Assembly (NCBI GenBank): GCA_014874455.1
Contig: JADBJL010000023.1
Coordinates: 38,104-102,103, forward strand
From: Thermomicrobiaceae bacterium
GTDB taxonomy: Bacteria; Chloroflexota; Chloroflexia; Thermomicrobiales; Thermomicrobiaceae
Length of the DNA: 64,000 bases
Reading direction: 5' to 3'
Notes under the pieces: generated by a model
What the model was told of the DNA's origin: nothing
Seen by the model: only the letters and a program-made list of their open reading frames with translations
The model's database searches: none
Shown here: piece by piece, positions 1 to 9,055 of the stretch
Numbering within the stretch: the first letter of the stretch is position 1
Layout of the letters: every line of letters begins with the position of its first letter
Made by a program: the position numbers and the translations under genes

Positions 1-2
1 TC

Positions 3-1451
3 TGGCCGGGCGCCTCGATCATCGGCGTGCTGACGGTGGCGATGATCCTCGGCCTGTTTCACGCGTACACCTACGCGTCGATCGGGGCCGCGATGCCTCG
101 CTCCGGTGCCGACTACGTGCTCGCCAGCCGGATTCTCAACCCGACCCTGGCCTTCGGGGCGAGCTGGGTACTGGCCCTCTTCAGCGGCGTGGTCGCCGGC
201 GGCCTGATCGCCTGGATCCCCGGTACGGCGCTCCCGACGCTGCTCCGGACGATCGGCATCCTGTTCGACAACCAGACGGCGACAGACCTGGCGACCTGGT
301 CGGCTTCCCCGACCGGCATCCTCGTCATCGGCACCGCCTGCGTCCTGCTGACCTGGGCCACCATGCTCTTGCCTACCCAGACCATCGTGCGCATCCTGGA
401 GGTCGGCTTCTTCCTCGGCCTGGCAGCCTGGGCGGTGATCTACTTCGCGCTGGCGACCGCCTCCGGGCCGGAGGCGTTCCAGAGCGCCTGGGATCGCTTC
501 ATGGGAGCTGGCTCCTTCGCCAGCCGCATCGACCTCGCGCTGCAGGCCGGCATGGAGTACTCGCCCAACGTGGCCATCATGACGCTCGCCGGGCTGATCA
601 TGGGCTTCTGGATCTACTACGGCTACTACATCCCCACCTTCTTCGCTGGCGAGGTGAAGGAAGCCCACCGTAACCTGCTGATCGGCGCGTGGTCGGCGCT
701 CATCATCACCTGGCTGATCTTCTCCGCGGCCGACCTGCTGCTGGAGCGGCTGGTACCGCTGGAGTGGATCGCGGCCGAGGGATACCTCTACAACAACACC
801 GACACGTTCGCGATGCCCTGGATTACCTTCTATGCCTCGATCCTGCGGCCGAACGTGCTGGTGGTGGGCTTGATCACCATCGGCTGGGTCTACACGTTGA
901 TCAACCTGGCCCAGACCTACTTCTTCTACACCAGCCGGATCATCTTCTCCTGGGCGTTCGACCGGATCATCCCCAGCGGGATCGCCTACGTCCACCCGCG
1001 CGTCGCCAGCCCGGTGGTGGCGGTCACGCTGATCGCGATCCTGGCCGAGATCGGCGTGCTCGACGCCGCGACGCGCGGCATCCTGGCGACCCAGCTCCAC
1101 TTCGTCTTCTTCGCGGTGATCACCCAGATCGTCCCGGTGCTCGCCATCACGCTCTTGCCCTTCCTGAAGCCTGACCTGTTCGAGACGGCACCGCGCATCG
1201 TGCGGGCCAAGCTGGGCTCGCTGCCGGTGGTGACGCTGATCGGGGCGATCACGCTGGTCTACCTGGGCTGGATGATCCTCGCCTCCTTCCTCTTCCCAGC
1301 GGTGGGCGGTGGTATCGGCCGTGGCACGATCCTGACCTTCCTGCTGATCTTCCTGATCGGTATCGCCGTCCACGTGGCCAGCCGGCTCTACCGGCTGCGG
1401 CGTGAGGGCGTGGATCTCGCCTGGACGTTCCGTGAGATCCCGCCGGTGTAG
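3..1451 (+). CDS. APC-superfamily amino acid permease, 5' end cut by window
   Basis: Polytopic inner-membrane transporter of the amino acid/polyamine/organocation (APC) superfamily. Roughly ten hydrophobic helices are visible. The early segment 'GAAMPRSGADYVLASR' is the conserved helix 2-3 region of APC permeases, where a broken helix helps form the substrate site. The reading frame is open to the left edge (W-P-G-A-S before the GTG at 27), so the ORF-track start is an artefact and the N-terminal helix lies outside the window. The C-terminus ends in a short basic tail. Substrate cannot be told from sequence. It is followed after 56 nt by a metallophosphoesterase on the same strand, with no obvious functional link. 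Confidence 0.85.
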   Translation, partial: WPGASIIGVLTVAMILGLFHAYTYASIGAAMPRSGADYVLASRILNPTLAFGASWVLALFSGVVAGGLIAWIPGTALPTLLRTIGILFDNQTATDLATWSASPTGILVIGTACVLLTWATMLLPTQTIVRILEVGFFLGLAAWAVIYFALATASGPEAFQSAWDRFMGAGSFASRIDLALQAGMEYSPNVAIMTLAGLIMGFWIYYGYYIPTFFAGEVKEAHRNLLIGAWSALIITWLIFSAADLLLERLVPLEWIAAEGYLYNNTDTFAMPWITFYASILRPNVLVVGLITIGWVYTLINLAQTYFFYTSRIIFSWAFDRIIPSGIAYVHPRVASPVVAVTLIAILAEIGVLDAATRGILATQLHFVFFAVITQIVPVLAITLLPFLKPDLFETAPRIVRAKLGSLPVVTLIGAITLVYLGWMILASFLFPAVGGGIGRGTILTFLLIFLIGIAVHVASRLYRLRREGVDLAWTFREIPPV

Positions 1452-1507
1452 GAGGCGGACGCTGGAGGTGACGGCGCGATAGCTCGGCAGTGCTGGAGGA
1501 GTGGCCG

Positions 1508-2464
1508 GTGAAGCTGTTCCGGATCGTGTACTCGTCGGACTTCCATGCCTCAGAGCTGGTCTTCCGCAAGTTCCTGAGCGCCGGGCTGATGTACCAGGCG
1601 CAGGCGCTGGTGGTCGGCGGCGACCTGACCGGGAAGGCGCTGGTGCCGCTGATCCGGGTCGACGGGCGCTACGAGGCGGTCATCGCTGGTGTCCGTCGAG
1701 AGGCGGAGACCGAGGCCGAACTGAAGCAGCTCCGACGGCTGATCGCCAACGTGGGCTACTACGCCCAGGAGATGACCCCGGACGAGGCCCGCTACTATGC
1801 CGAGCACCCGGCCGAGCAGCTTCAGCTCTTCCGGCGCGGGATCGAAGAGCAGCTCACGCGCTGGCTCGAGCTGGCCGAGCAGCACCTGCGGCCCCGTGGC
1901 ATCCCGCTCTACCTGATCCCGGGCAACGACGACCCGCTCTTCGTCGACGAGATCCTGGGTCACAGCTCCAGCAGCATCGTCAACGTCGATCGACGCCGGA
2001 TCGAGCTGGCCGGCGGGGAGTACACGCTCGTGGGCCTCGGGGTGAGCAACGAGACCCCCTGGCGCTGCCCGCGCGACTGGCCAGAGGAGCGAATCGAGCT
2101 GGAGCTGCGCCAGCTCCTCCAGCCGGTGCCAGCTTGCGAGCGGGCTATCCTGCTGGTGCACGTGCCGCCGTACGACTCCGGGCTCGATACGGCACCGGCG
2201 CTCGACCAGGAACTGCGCATCCGCTATGCCGGCGGGCAGGTGCTGATGGAGCCAGTCGGGTCGCGTGCTGTCCGGCGCGTCATCGAGGAGTTCCAGCCGC
2301 TGCTCGGGCTGCACGGCCACATCCACGAGTCGCCGGGCTTCCGGAAGCTGGGCCGGACGCTGTGCGTCAACGTCGGGAGCGAGTACGCCGAGGGTATCCT
2401 GCGGGCGGCGATCGTCAACCTGGAACGTGGCAGGGTGAAAGGGTACCTCCCGATCTCGGGCTAG
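1508..2464 (+). CDS. Calcineurin-like metallophosphoesterase
   Basis: Predicted cytosolic di-metal phosphoesterase of 318 aa. All five family blocks are present in order: 'SDFHASE' (D-x-H), 'GGDLTGK', 'GNDD', 'LVHVPP' and C-terminal 'GLHGHIHES' (GHxH). The region between blocks two and three carries an insert of about 80 aa, mostly charged and helical, probably a cap over the active site. The ORF track starts at GTG 1490, but GGAGGAG at 1495-1501 sits six bases before GTG 1508 (protein start VKLFRIVY), which is the better start. The substrate is unknown; members of this family cleave phosphomonoesters, phosphodiesters or nucleotides. Confidence 0.85.
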   Translation: MKLFRIVYSSDFHASELVFRKFLSAGLMYQAQALVVGGDLTGKALVPLIRVDGRYEAVIAGVRREAETEAELKQLRRLIANVGYYAQEMTPDEARYYAEHPAEQLQLFRRGIEEQLTRWLELAEQHLRPRGIPLYLIPGNDDPLFVDEILGHSSSSIVNVDRRRIELAGGEYTLVGLGVSNETPWRCPRDWPEERIELELRQLLQPVPACERAILLVHVPPYDSGLDTAPALDQELRIRYAGGQVLMEPVGSRAVRRVIEEFQPLLGLHGHIHESPGFRKLGRTLCVNVGSEYAEGILRAAIVNLERGRVKGYLPISG

Positions 2465-2514
2465 CGGCCGGCCCGGCGTCAGGTCGTCGCGCGCAGCGTC
2501 AGAAGGAGCCGGAT

Positions 2515-3996
2515 ATGGACGTCGTTCTCGGCATCGATCACGGCACCACGCGCACCAAGGCGCTGGCCCTCGACCGCAACATGCGGATTGTCGCGGAGGG
2601 AGCTGCCGAACTGCCCCAGCACTTTCCCCGGCCCGGCTGGGTCGAGCAGAGCCCGCAGGACATCCTGGAGACGACGCGGGCCGCGATCGCGAGTTGCCTG
2701 GCGGCGCTGCCGGCTGAGGCGAGCATCGCTGGGCTGGGGCTGGCGAACCAGGGCGAGACCGTCCTGGTCTGGGATCGCGAGACCGGGCAACCGGTCTACC
2801 CGGCCATCGTCTGGCAGGATCGGCGCACAGCCGACCGCTGCGCCGAGCTGGCTGCGGCCGGCCACGACCGGCTGGTGCACGAGCGTACCGGGCTCTACCT
2901 CGATCCCTACTTCTCGGCGACCAAGGTCTGGTGGATTCTCACCCACGTGCCGGCCGCGCAGCGCCTGGCCCGCGCCGGCCGGCTGCTCGTGGGTACGACC
3001 GATGCCTGGATCCTCTGGAACCTCTCTGGCCGCCGCCTGTTCGTGACCGACACGACCACCGCTTCCCGTACCGCGCTGCTCAACCTGCGCACCCTGACCT
3101 GGGATCGCGACCTGCTCGACCTCTTCGAGATCCCGCGAGCGGTGCTGCCGGATATCGCGGCGAGCACCGGCGTCGTCGGCGCGGTGGAGTTGCCCGGCTG
3201 GCCGGAGCCGGTGCCGGTAGCCGGGCTGGCGGTAGACCAGCAGGCGGCGCTCTTCAGCCACGCCTGCCTGGAGCCGGGGATGGTCAAGGCGACCTACGGT
3301 ACCGGCACGTTCGTGCTGATGCAAATCGGGCCGGAGCCACGCCTCTCCCAGCACGGCCTGGTGACGACCGTCGCCTGGACGCTCGACGGCGAGTCGAGCT
3401 ACGCGCTCGACGGCGGCATCTACACCACCGGCGCGGCAGTGCAGTGGCTCGTCGAAGGCTTGCGCATCCTGGAGCGGCCCGAGCAGAGCGCCGAGGTGGC
3501 GCGCTCGGTTCCCGACAGCGACGATGTCTATGTCGTCCCGGCCTTCTCCGGCCTGGCCGCGCCCTACTGGGATCCGCGAGCCCGCGGGCTGATCATCGGG
3601 CTGACCCGCGGCACGAGCTGGGCGCACGTGGTACGCGCTACGCTGGAGGGGATCGCCTACCGGGTGCGGGATGTGGTCGAAGCGATGGAAGCCGACGCCG
3701 GGGCACCGCTCCAGGTGCTCCGGGTAGACGGCGGGCCGACCCGCAACCCCTTCCTTATGCAGTTCCAGGCCGATGTGCTGGGAGTTCCGGTCGAAGTCGC
3801 CGAGACGACCGAGGCGACGGCGCGGGGTGCGGCGCTGCTGGCCGGGCTCGGCCTGGGCTGGTGGACGACAGGCGACGTGGCGGCGAGCTGGCGGCCGGCG
3901 GCACGTTACGAGCCAGCAATGAGCGAGGGCGAGCGCGAGCGCCGTTACGCGCGATGGCGGCGCGCCGTCGGGCGTGCCCGCGAGTGGGCCGGGTAG
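2515..3996 (+). CDS. FGGY carbohydrate kinase, glycerol-kinase-like with altered substrate pocket
   Basis: ATP-dependent polyol/sugar kinase of 493 aa, collinear with glycerol kinase: phosphate loop 'GIDHGTT' (6-12), 'GWVEQSP' (41-47), 'AIVWQDRRT', 'DPYFSATK' (Tyr132), catalytic Asp241 in 'VDQQAALF', and C-terminal 'LRVDGGPTRNPFLMQF'. The Arg that binds glycerol in E. coli GlpK (R83 in NQRET) is Gly80 here ('NQGET'), and the E. coli GDQQ block reads VDQQ. Glycerol may therefore not be the substrate. Start ATG 2515 follows AAGGAG at 2503-2508; the 831-aa ORF in the track is a GC-rich open frame extending upstream. Next to an FCD-GntR repressor and a sugar-acid dehydratase, so a sugar or polyol catabolic role is likely. 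Confidence 0.85.
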   Translation: MDVVLGIDHGTTRTKALALDRNMRIVAEGAAELPQHFPRPGWVEQSPQDILETTRAAIASCLAALPAEASIAGLGLANQGETVLVWDRETGQPVYPAIVWQDRRTADRCAELAAAGHDRLVHERTGLYLDPYFSATKVWWILTHVPAAQRLARAGRLLVGTTDAWILWNLSGRRLFVTDTTTASRTALLNLRTLTWDRDLLDLFEIPRAVLPDIAASTGVVGAVELPGWPEPVPVAGLAVDQQAALFSHACLEPGMVKATYGTGTFVLMQIGPEPRLSQHGLVTTVAWTLDGESSYALDGGIYTTGAAVQWLVEGLRILERPEQSAEVARSVPDSDDVYVVPAFSGLAAPYWDPRARGLIIGLTRGTSWAHVVRATLEGIAYRVRDVVEAMEADAGAPLQVLRVDGGPTRNPFLMQFQADVLGVPVEVAETTEATARGAALLAGLGLGWWTTGDVAASWRPAARYEPAMSEGERERRYARWRRAVGRAREWAG

Positions 3997-4020
3997 CCGC
4001 CGCTCGTCGTGGTCGCGCCG

Positions 4021-4782
4021 CTAGCCGCTCGCCTGCTCGCGGATGGCGACCTCCTGCGGGAGGAGGTCTTCGCGGATATCCTTCTCGAACTGCTCCAGGT
4101 GGCAGCGCATCGCCTCGCGCGCCTGCGCGGGGTCACCCCGAGCGATAGCGGCATAGATCGCTTCATGCCCCTCCAGCGACCGCCGCACGCGCTCGGGCGT
4201 CCGGCCGGTCAGGCGCCAGCCGCTGAAGAGCACCTGCGAGAGCGGGCGGCGCGCCTCGCGCAGCAGCCGGTTGCGCGCTGCGGCCATGATCGCCTCGTGG
4301 AACGCCACGTCGTGCTGCACGAAGGTCGAGGAGTCGTGCACGACCTCACGCATGGCCCGGAGCTCGGCCTCCATCGCCTCCAGATCGGCCGGCGTGCGCC
4401 GCAGCGCGGCCAGCTCGGCGGCGGCCAGCTCCAGCACCTTGCGGAGTTCGAGCACCTCGTCCAGCCAGTCCACCGCTTGACCCGAGCGGACGCGCTCGAA
4501 GAGGATCAGCGGGTCGAGGTGATCCCAGGAATCGGGCGGTTGGATCCACATGCCGCTCCCGTGCCGAACCGTAATCAGACCTTTCGACGCCAGCACCCGT
4601 ACCGCCTCGCGGATGACGGTTCGGCTGACGCCGAACTGCCGCGCCAGCTCAGGCTCGGTCGGCAGTGCTGTCCCCGGCTGCAGGGCGCCGCTGACGATCT
4701 GCTGCGCGATCTGCTGCACGACGCCTTCGTGCAGGCGCGCCTGGTTCACCGGGCGGTAGGTCGTGGATCGGGAAGCGCTCAA
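4021..4782 (-). CDS. FadR/GntR-family transcriptional regulator with FCD ligand domain
   Basis: Repressor of 253 aa. The N-terminal winged helix (about 18-85) contains 'PGTALPTEPELARQFGVSR', the GntR recognition segment. The C-terminal FCD domain keeps its metal/ligand residues: Asp and His in 'DVAFHEAI', then His in 'EGHEAIYAA' and His in 'MRCHLEQF'. Members usually sense sugar acids, hydroxy acids or fatty acids and repress neighbouring catabolic genes. It lies tail-to-tail with the FGGY kinase and is divergent from the enolase-superfamily dehydratase. The 298-nt intergenic region holds a sigma70-like promoter with an inverted repeat at its start point, a plausible binding site. Confidence 0.9.
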   Translation of the reverse strand: MSASRSTTYRPVNQARLHEGVVQQIAQQIVSGALQPGTALPTEPELARQFGVSRTVIREAVRVLASKGLITVRHGSGMWIQPPDSWDHLDPLILFERVRSGQAVDWLDEVLELRKVLELAAAELAALRRTPADLEAMEAELRAMREVVHDSSTFVQHDVAFHEAIMAAARNRLLREARRPLSQVLFSGWRLTGRTPERVRRSLEGHEAIYAAIARGDPAQAREAMRCHLEQFEKDIREDLLPQEVAIREQASG

Positions 4783-4955
4783 GGTTGGCCCCGCTTTCTG
4801 CGATCCTCTCTCAGGCCATGCCTAGCCGGGGTCGAGTCACTTCGCTCTGACCACGAGCCGGGCGTTCATGGCCGGTGTCCTCTCCCCTGCCTGACAGTAT
4901 CGCACATTCGCTGATCTCTCGCCGGAAATGCCGCGATCGCTCGCGGCTTTCCCGC

Positions 4956-4984
4956 TTGACGCGCGCGACGCCGGCCACTATGCT
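4956..4984 (+). promoter_or_regulatory. sigma70-type promoter for the enolase-superfamily gene
   Basis: TTGACG at 4956-4961, a 17-nt spacer, then TATGCT at 4979-4984. It reads toward the dehydratase gene at 5081, giving a leader of about 90 nt. Found by eye, not scored computationally. Confidence 0.6.
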
Positions 4985-4991
4985 GAACTAT

Positions 4992-5014
4992 ACTCATCGT
5001 ATCACTCGATGAGT
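4992..5014. promoter_or_regulatory. Candidate operator for the FCD-GntR repressor
   Basis: Perfect inverted repeat ACTCATCG-N7-CGATGAGT. It begins about 8 nt after the predicted -10 box, so it would cover the transcription start. A repressor bound there would block the dehydratase promoter. Assignment to the adjacent GntR protein is inference. Confidence 0.5.
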
Positions 5015-5080
5015 CGCCCTCCTTCGTGTTGACAGGAACCGGACTCGGGCAGCCGATCAGCGGCTGGAGCGAGGTGCGAG

Positions 5081-6292
5081 GTGAAGGTCACGGCGATCGA
5101 AACGATTCGGCTGGGCGAGTTCCCCAACCTGCTCTGGGCGCGCGTCCATAGCGATGAGGGGCTCATTGGACTCGGGGAGGCATTCTACGGGGCTCAGGCG
5201 GTCGAGGCGTACATCCACGAGACCGTCGCGCCGTATCTGCTGGGCAAGGATCCACTCCAGATCGATCGTCATGCCCGGGCCTTGATCGGCTATGTCGGCT
5301 TTCGCAGCAGCGGCGTCGAGACGCGCGGGAACTCGGCGATCGAGCTGGCGCTCTGGGACATCTTCGGCCAGGCCACCGGCCAGCCGCTCTACCAGCTCCT
5401 CGGCGGGCTCAGCCGCGAGCGGATCCGGGTCTACAACACCTGCGCTGGCTACCGCTATGTGCGCGCCCGGCCCAGCGAGCGGCTGACTGCCGGCTGGGGG
5501 CTCCCGGAGGGGGAGCCGGAAGGCCCGTACGAAGACCTCGACGCCTTCCTCCACCGAGCCGACGAACTCGCCCGGAGCCTTCTCGAGCAGGGGATCACCG
5601 GGATGAAGATCTGGCCCTTCGACCCCTACGCCGAGGAGAGTGGCGGGCTCTCCATCTCTCCGGAAGGGCTGGAGCGAGCGCTGGAGCCCTTCCGCAAGAT
5701 CCGTGCCGCCGTCGGCGACCGGATGGACATCATGGTCGAGCTGCACTCGCTCTGGAGCTTGCCGGCTGCTATCCGGATCGCGCGGGCGCTGGAGCCCTTC
5801 GAGCCGTTCTGGTTCGAAGACCCGATCAAGATGGAGAGCCTGGCTGACCTCGCCCACTTCGCCCGCAGCACCCGCGTGCCGGTCTGTGCCAGCGAGACGC
5901 TGGGGAGCCGCTTCGCCTTCCGCGAGCTGCTCGAGCAGCACTGCGTCGGCGTGGTGATGCTGGATATCGGCTGGGTCGGTGGCCTGGGCGAGGCCAAGAA
6001 GATCGCCGCGATGGCCGAAGCGTACCACCTGCCCATCGCCCCGCACGACTGCACCGGGCCGGTCCTGCTGACCGCCTCGGTTCACCTCTCGGTCAACGCG
6101 CCCAATGCCCTGATCCAGGAGATCGTGCGCGCGCACTACTGGGGCTGGTACCGGGAGTTGGTGACCGATCTCCCGCCGCTCGAGGGTGGCTTCATCGCGC
6201 CCCTGCACGGCCCCGGGCTCGGCACGCGCTTGCGGCCGGAAGTGCTCGAGCGGCCCGACGCCGCGATCCGGCGACAGGAACTCGCGCACTGA
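5081..6292 (+). CDS. Enolase-superfamily (mandelate racemase/MLE) enzyme, probable sugar-acid dehydratase
   Basis: Barrel enzyme of 403 aa that abstracts a proton alpha to a carboxylate. N-terminal capping domain is about 1-130. In the barrel: 'GMKIWPFD' with the K-x-W position of the catalytic strand, Mg2+ ligands in 'VELHSLW', 'WFEDP' and 'CASETLG', and the general-base His in 'IAPHDCTGP'. 'HDCTGP' and 'VELHS' resemble galactonate/mannonate-type dehydratases rather than muconate cycloisomerases. Start GTG 5081 lies behind a purine-rich stretch. Together with the FGGY kinase and GntR gene it suggests a sugar-acid route, but the substrate cannot be named. Confidence 0.85.
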   Translation: MKVTAIETIRLGEFPNLLWARVHSDEGLIGLGEAFYGAQAVEAYIHETVAPYLLGKDPLQIDRHARALIGYVGFRSSGVETRGNSAIELALWDIFGQATGQPLYQLLGGLSRERIRVYNTCAGYRYVRARPSERLTAGWGLPEGEPEGPYEDLDAFLHRADELARSLLEQGITGMKIWPFDPYAEESGGLSISPEGLERALEPFRKIRAAVGDRMDIMVELHSLWSLPAAIRIARALEPFEPFWFEDPIKMESLADLAHFARSTRVPVCASETLGSRFAFRELLEQHCVGVVMLDIGWVGGLGEAKKIAAMAEAYHLPIAPHDCTGPVLLTASVHLSVNAPNALIQEIVRAHYWGWYRELVTDLPPLEGGFIAPLHGPGLGTRLRPEVLERPDAAIRRQELAH

Positions 6293-6312
6293 CGCGCTGA
6301 GCGCCGCCTGGC

Positions 6313-8808
6313 TCAGGCGCAGCGCCGCCGGAGCACGCAATAGAGCGCGATGGCCAGCGCGGCCCAGGAGAGCACCAGCGGCGCATCTGGCAGCTCGGAC
6401 GGCAGCAGGTAAGCCATGATCAGGATGGCTGAGGTGATCGCGAACTGGCGAGCGCGTACGCTGCCGGAGAGCCGGCCTGCCGCCAGCGCGGCGGCGATGA
6501 GGACTCCCGCAGCCAGCGCGGGTTCGTCGGTCGGCGGGTCGGCCGGAAACAGGGAGAGGCCGAGCCGCTCGGGGGAGAGCGCCGAGCTGAGCGCGTGGAG
6601 CAGGGCGAGGACGACGCCGGCCACCATCGGCAGGTAGAGCGGGCTCGGCGATCCCCATCGCACGTGCCACCCGGAACCGAGCCCCGTTCGCCGCTCCAGA
6701 GCGACCGCCAGCACGAAGACGAGGGCCCAACCGGCGGTCAGTGCCACCCCGGAAGTCTCGAACGGCAGGACGTAGATCGTCAGCAGCAGGCTGGCTGCCG
6801 CCAGGCACGAGCGCACCGGGAGCGAGCGGACGAAGTATCCGGCCACCAGGAGCGCGCCGAGGAGGGCGGCGAAGGCGCTGCTCTCCGGGCCGATGAACGG
6901 CGTCTCGTGCTCCAGGCCGGCCATGAGCTGCTCTGGAGGGTACTCGACGACCACCAGGTGCCCGAGGGCGAGCGCGCCGAGGGTCAGTGCGGCGACCCCG
7001 GCGTAGCCATGCCGCCGCTCGTCGTAGGCCCAGGCGAGTGTCACCGCCAGAGTCGCCCAGCCGACCGCGACCAGCGGCCCGTCGAGCCGGAGCGGAAAGA
7101 CGAGCGCCAGCGCCGCCACTCCTGCTCCGATCCCGGCCAGTGCGACCGGGTGACGCTCGCCTCCTGCGCGCAGGGCGTAGCCACCGAGCAGCCCGGTCGC
7201 CAGCGCGACCGCCAGGAGAAACAGCCCTCGGTAGCGTGCGGCTTCACCCGTGAGGAGCGAGAGGCCAGCCCAGACCAGGAAGGCGGTGCTCGCCAGCAGG
7301 AGCAGGGTCGACCAGCGTGCCGGGCGGCGCGGCTGCGGAAGCAGCGCCTCGACCGTGGCCGCGAACGCGTTCAACGCCCAGAAGCCGGCCAGGAGAGGCA
7401 GGCCGAGCCACAGCGAGATGCCCTGCGTGACCCAGCGGGCGAGTTGAGGGGTAACCAGCGCGAAGGCCACCAGCGGCAGCCAGGCCCAGCGCTGCCGTGC
7501 GGCAGCGAGGGTCGCCATGGTCAGGGTGGCTGCCAGGAAGGTGGCCGTCGCCGGGGTGAGCGCCAGACCGAGCAGCACGGGTGTTGCGAGCGCCAGGGCC
7601 AGCGCCAGCCCGGCTGCTGGTTCTGATCCGGCCCGGGCGGCGAGCGCGCCGGCAGCCACAGCCAGCGCCAGCATCGCAGCGAGGCTGGCTTCCACCGGGA
7701 TCAGCTCGTAGAGCCGCACGCCTCCGAGCAGCGCCAGGCTGCCGGTCAGAAGCCCGGCGAACAGGAGCACGTGGCCGAGCCCTCTCCTCCGGCGCCCGAA
7801 GGCCCAGGCGCTACTTGCCAGGAGCAGCGTGCTCGCGGTCATCTCAGCGAGAAGCGCGGAGATGGGGCCGGCCCACCTTTGGGCAAGCGCGAGCGCGGCC
7901 AGCCCGAGCGCGCCGAGCGCGAGCGCTACGGCGCCGAAGCGGGTCAACCACCGGCCAGCCGCCGGCCTCGCCGCAGTCGCTGGCTCGGCCGCAGCCGCGT
8001 GCCACCGCGGGGACTCTTCCCAGGTGACGATCTCTTGCCAGGGCTCAGGCTCATGCGCTGGTGGCGCTCCTGCTTCAGCAGGCTCGAATGGCGCGAGAGG
8101 AGGCGCCGGCGTTGGCGCGGCCTGCGCCTCGACCTGAGCGATAGGAGCAGGAGTCGTCACAGCGCTGGCCAGGAGCTGCTGGAGCTGGGTCTCGAGGCGA
8201 CGCAGCCGCTCCTCGAGCAGGGCCATCCGCTCCGGTTCGGTCAGCGGCGGCGCCTCCGGCTCGGGGAGACGACTCGCTGGTGGCTCTTCTTGTTCCGGCG
8301 GGTGATCCGGCCCGGGTGGCAGCGGGGGTTCCGGGAGTCGCGCCGGACGCAGCTCGTCCTCGCGGGGCGTCGTCAGCGCGAAGTCGGCCCGGGCACCGTT
8401 CTCAGCGGCCAGGCGGATCGCCTGGAACAGGTCTTCCGGCCGGATGCTCTTGACCAGGTAACCTTTGGCCCCGGCTCGAGCGGCGTGGTGCCGGTACTCG
8501 TCGTTGTGGTACATCGTCAGCATGACCACGTGGGTGTCGGGGAAGTGGCGGACAATCTGCTCGGTGGCGCGGATCCCGTCCAGCCCCGGCATGCTGATGT
8601 CCATCAGCACCACGTCGGGGTGGAGTTCCCGGACACGCTCGATCGCCTCAATGCCGGTAGCTGCCTCGCCGACGACTTCGATGGAGTCGTCGGTCTGGAT
8701 AAGCTGACGGAGACCTTCGCGGAACAGATCGTGGTCGTCCACGATCAGAACGCGGATGCGCTGCTCGTTGTCCTTGGCCGCTTCTGGCCCGTTTGCACCT
8801 GGCGGCAC
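6313..8808 (-). CDS. Receiver domain fused to a polytopic DUF2339-like membrane protein
   Basis: One continuous 831-aa frame. Residues about 17-140 are a NarL-type receiver: acidic pair D24-D25, phosphoacceptor D70 in 'VLMDISMPG', T98 and K120 ('YLVKSIRP'). The usual LuxR DNA-binding domain is absent. Instead comes a Pro/Glu-rich linker (about 145-190), a probable coiled coil (about 190-216), a second Pro/Ala linker, and from about residue 290 to the end an array of some 18-20 hydrophobic helices of the DUF2339 type. Start is GTG 8808 with GGGAAGG upstream. No histidine kinase is nearby. The output is presumably a phosphorylation-controlled membrane function, but nothing shows which one. Confidence 0.8.
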   Translation of the reverse strand: MPPGANGPEAAKDNEQRIRVLIVDDHDLFREGLRQLIQTDDSIEVVGEAATGIEAIERVRELHPDVVLMDISMPGLDGIRATEQIVRHFPDTHVVMLTMYHNDEYRHHAARAGAKGYLVKSIRPEDLFQAIRLAAENGARADFALTTPREDELRPARLPEPPLPPGPDHPPEQEEPPASRLPEPEAPPLTEPERMALLEERLRRLETQLQQLLASAVTTPAPIAQVEAQAAPTPAPPLAPFEPAEAGAPPAHEPEPWQEIVTWEESPRWHAAAAEPATAARPAAGRWLTRFGAVALALGALGLAALALAQRWAGPISALLAEMTASTLLLASSAWAFGRRRRGLGHVLLFAGLLTGSLALLGGVRLYELIPVEASLAAMLALAVAAGALAARAGSEPAAGLALALALATPVLLGLALTPATATFLAATLTMATLAAARQRWAWLPLVAFALVTPQLARWVTQGISLWLGLPLLAGFWALNAFAATVEALLPQPRRPARWSTLLLLASTAFLVWAGLSLLTGEAARYRGLFLLAVALATGLLGGYALRAGGERHPVALAGIGAGVAALALVFPLRLDGPLVAVGWATLAVTLAWAYDERRHGYAGVAALTLGALALGHLVVVEYPPEQLMAGLEHETPFIGPESSAFAALLGALLVAGYFVRSLPVRSCLAAASLLLTIYVLPFETSGVALTAGWALVFVLAVALERRTGLGSGWHVRWGSPSPLYLPMVAGVVLALLHALSSALSPERLGLSLFPADPPTDEPALAAGVLIAAALAAGRLSGSVRARQFAITSAILIMAYLLPSELPDAPLVLSWAALAIALYCVLRRRCA

Positions 8809-8965
8809 TGTCTACAGCCTTCCCGGCACCGCGGCCGCTCGTGGCTCGGACGCTCGACAGTATTCCAAGCACAGCGGTGCACTGTCATTCTCTCACTCTC
8901 GCCGGTGCTCCTGGTAGGGAAATGAACCAGTGATAGAAGCCACGAGGCTACGGGCTCGGGCTCGG

Positions 8966-8992
8966 CGTCGAAATTTCAGCTCCTCGTTCGTC
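8966..8992 (+). promoter_or_regulatory. Weak candidate ECF42-type promoter
   Basis: CGTCGA at 8966-8971 followed after 17 nt by CGTC resembles the TGTCGA / CGTC-type motif described for ECF42 sigma factors. It lies 64 nt upstream of the DGPF gene start. Offered only because of the linked sigma gene. Confidence 0.25.
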
Positions 8993-9055
8993 GTCTCGAT
9001 GAAGACGGTGAGCGGGCCCGCAGCGCGTAATACAAGAAGCGAAAGGAGTCAGGAG

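Noticed and set aside
4048-4068. GACCTCCT/AGGAGGTC hairpin
   Set aside because: Lies inside the 3' coding part of the GntR gene; most likely chance in GC-rich codons.
5057-6808. 583-aa minus-strand ORF
   Set aside because: Mirror of the enolase-superfamily gene, whose metal ligands are intact on the plus strand.
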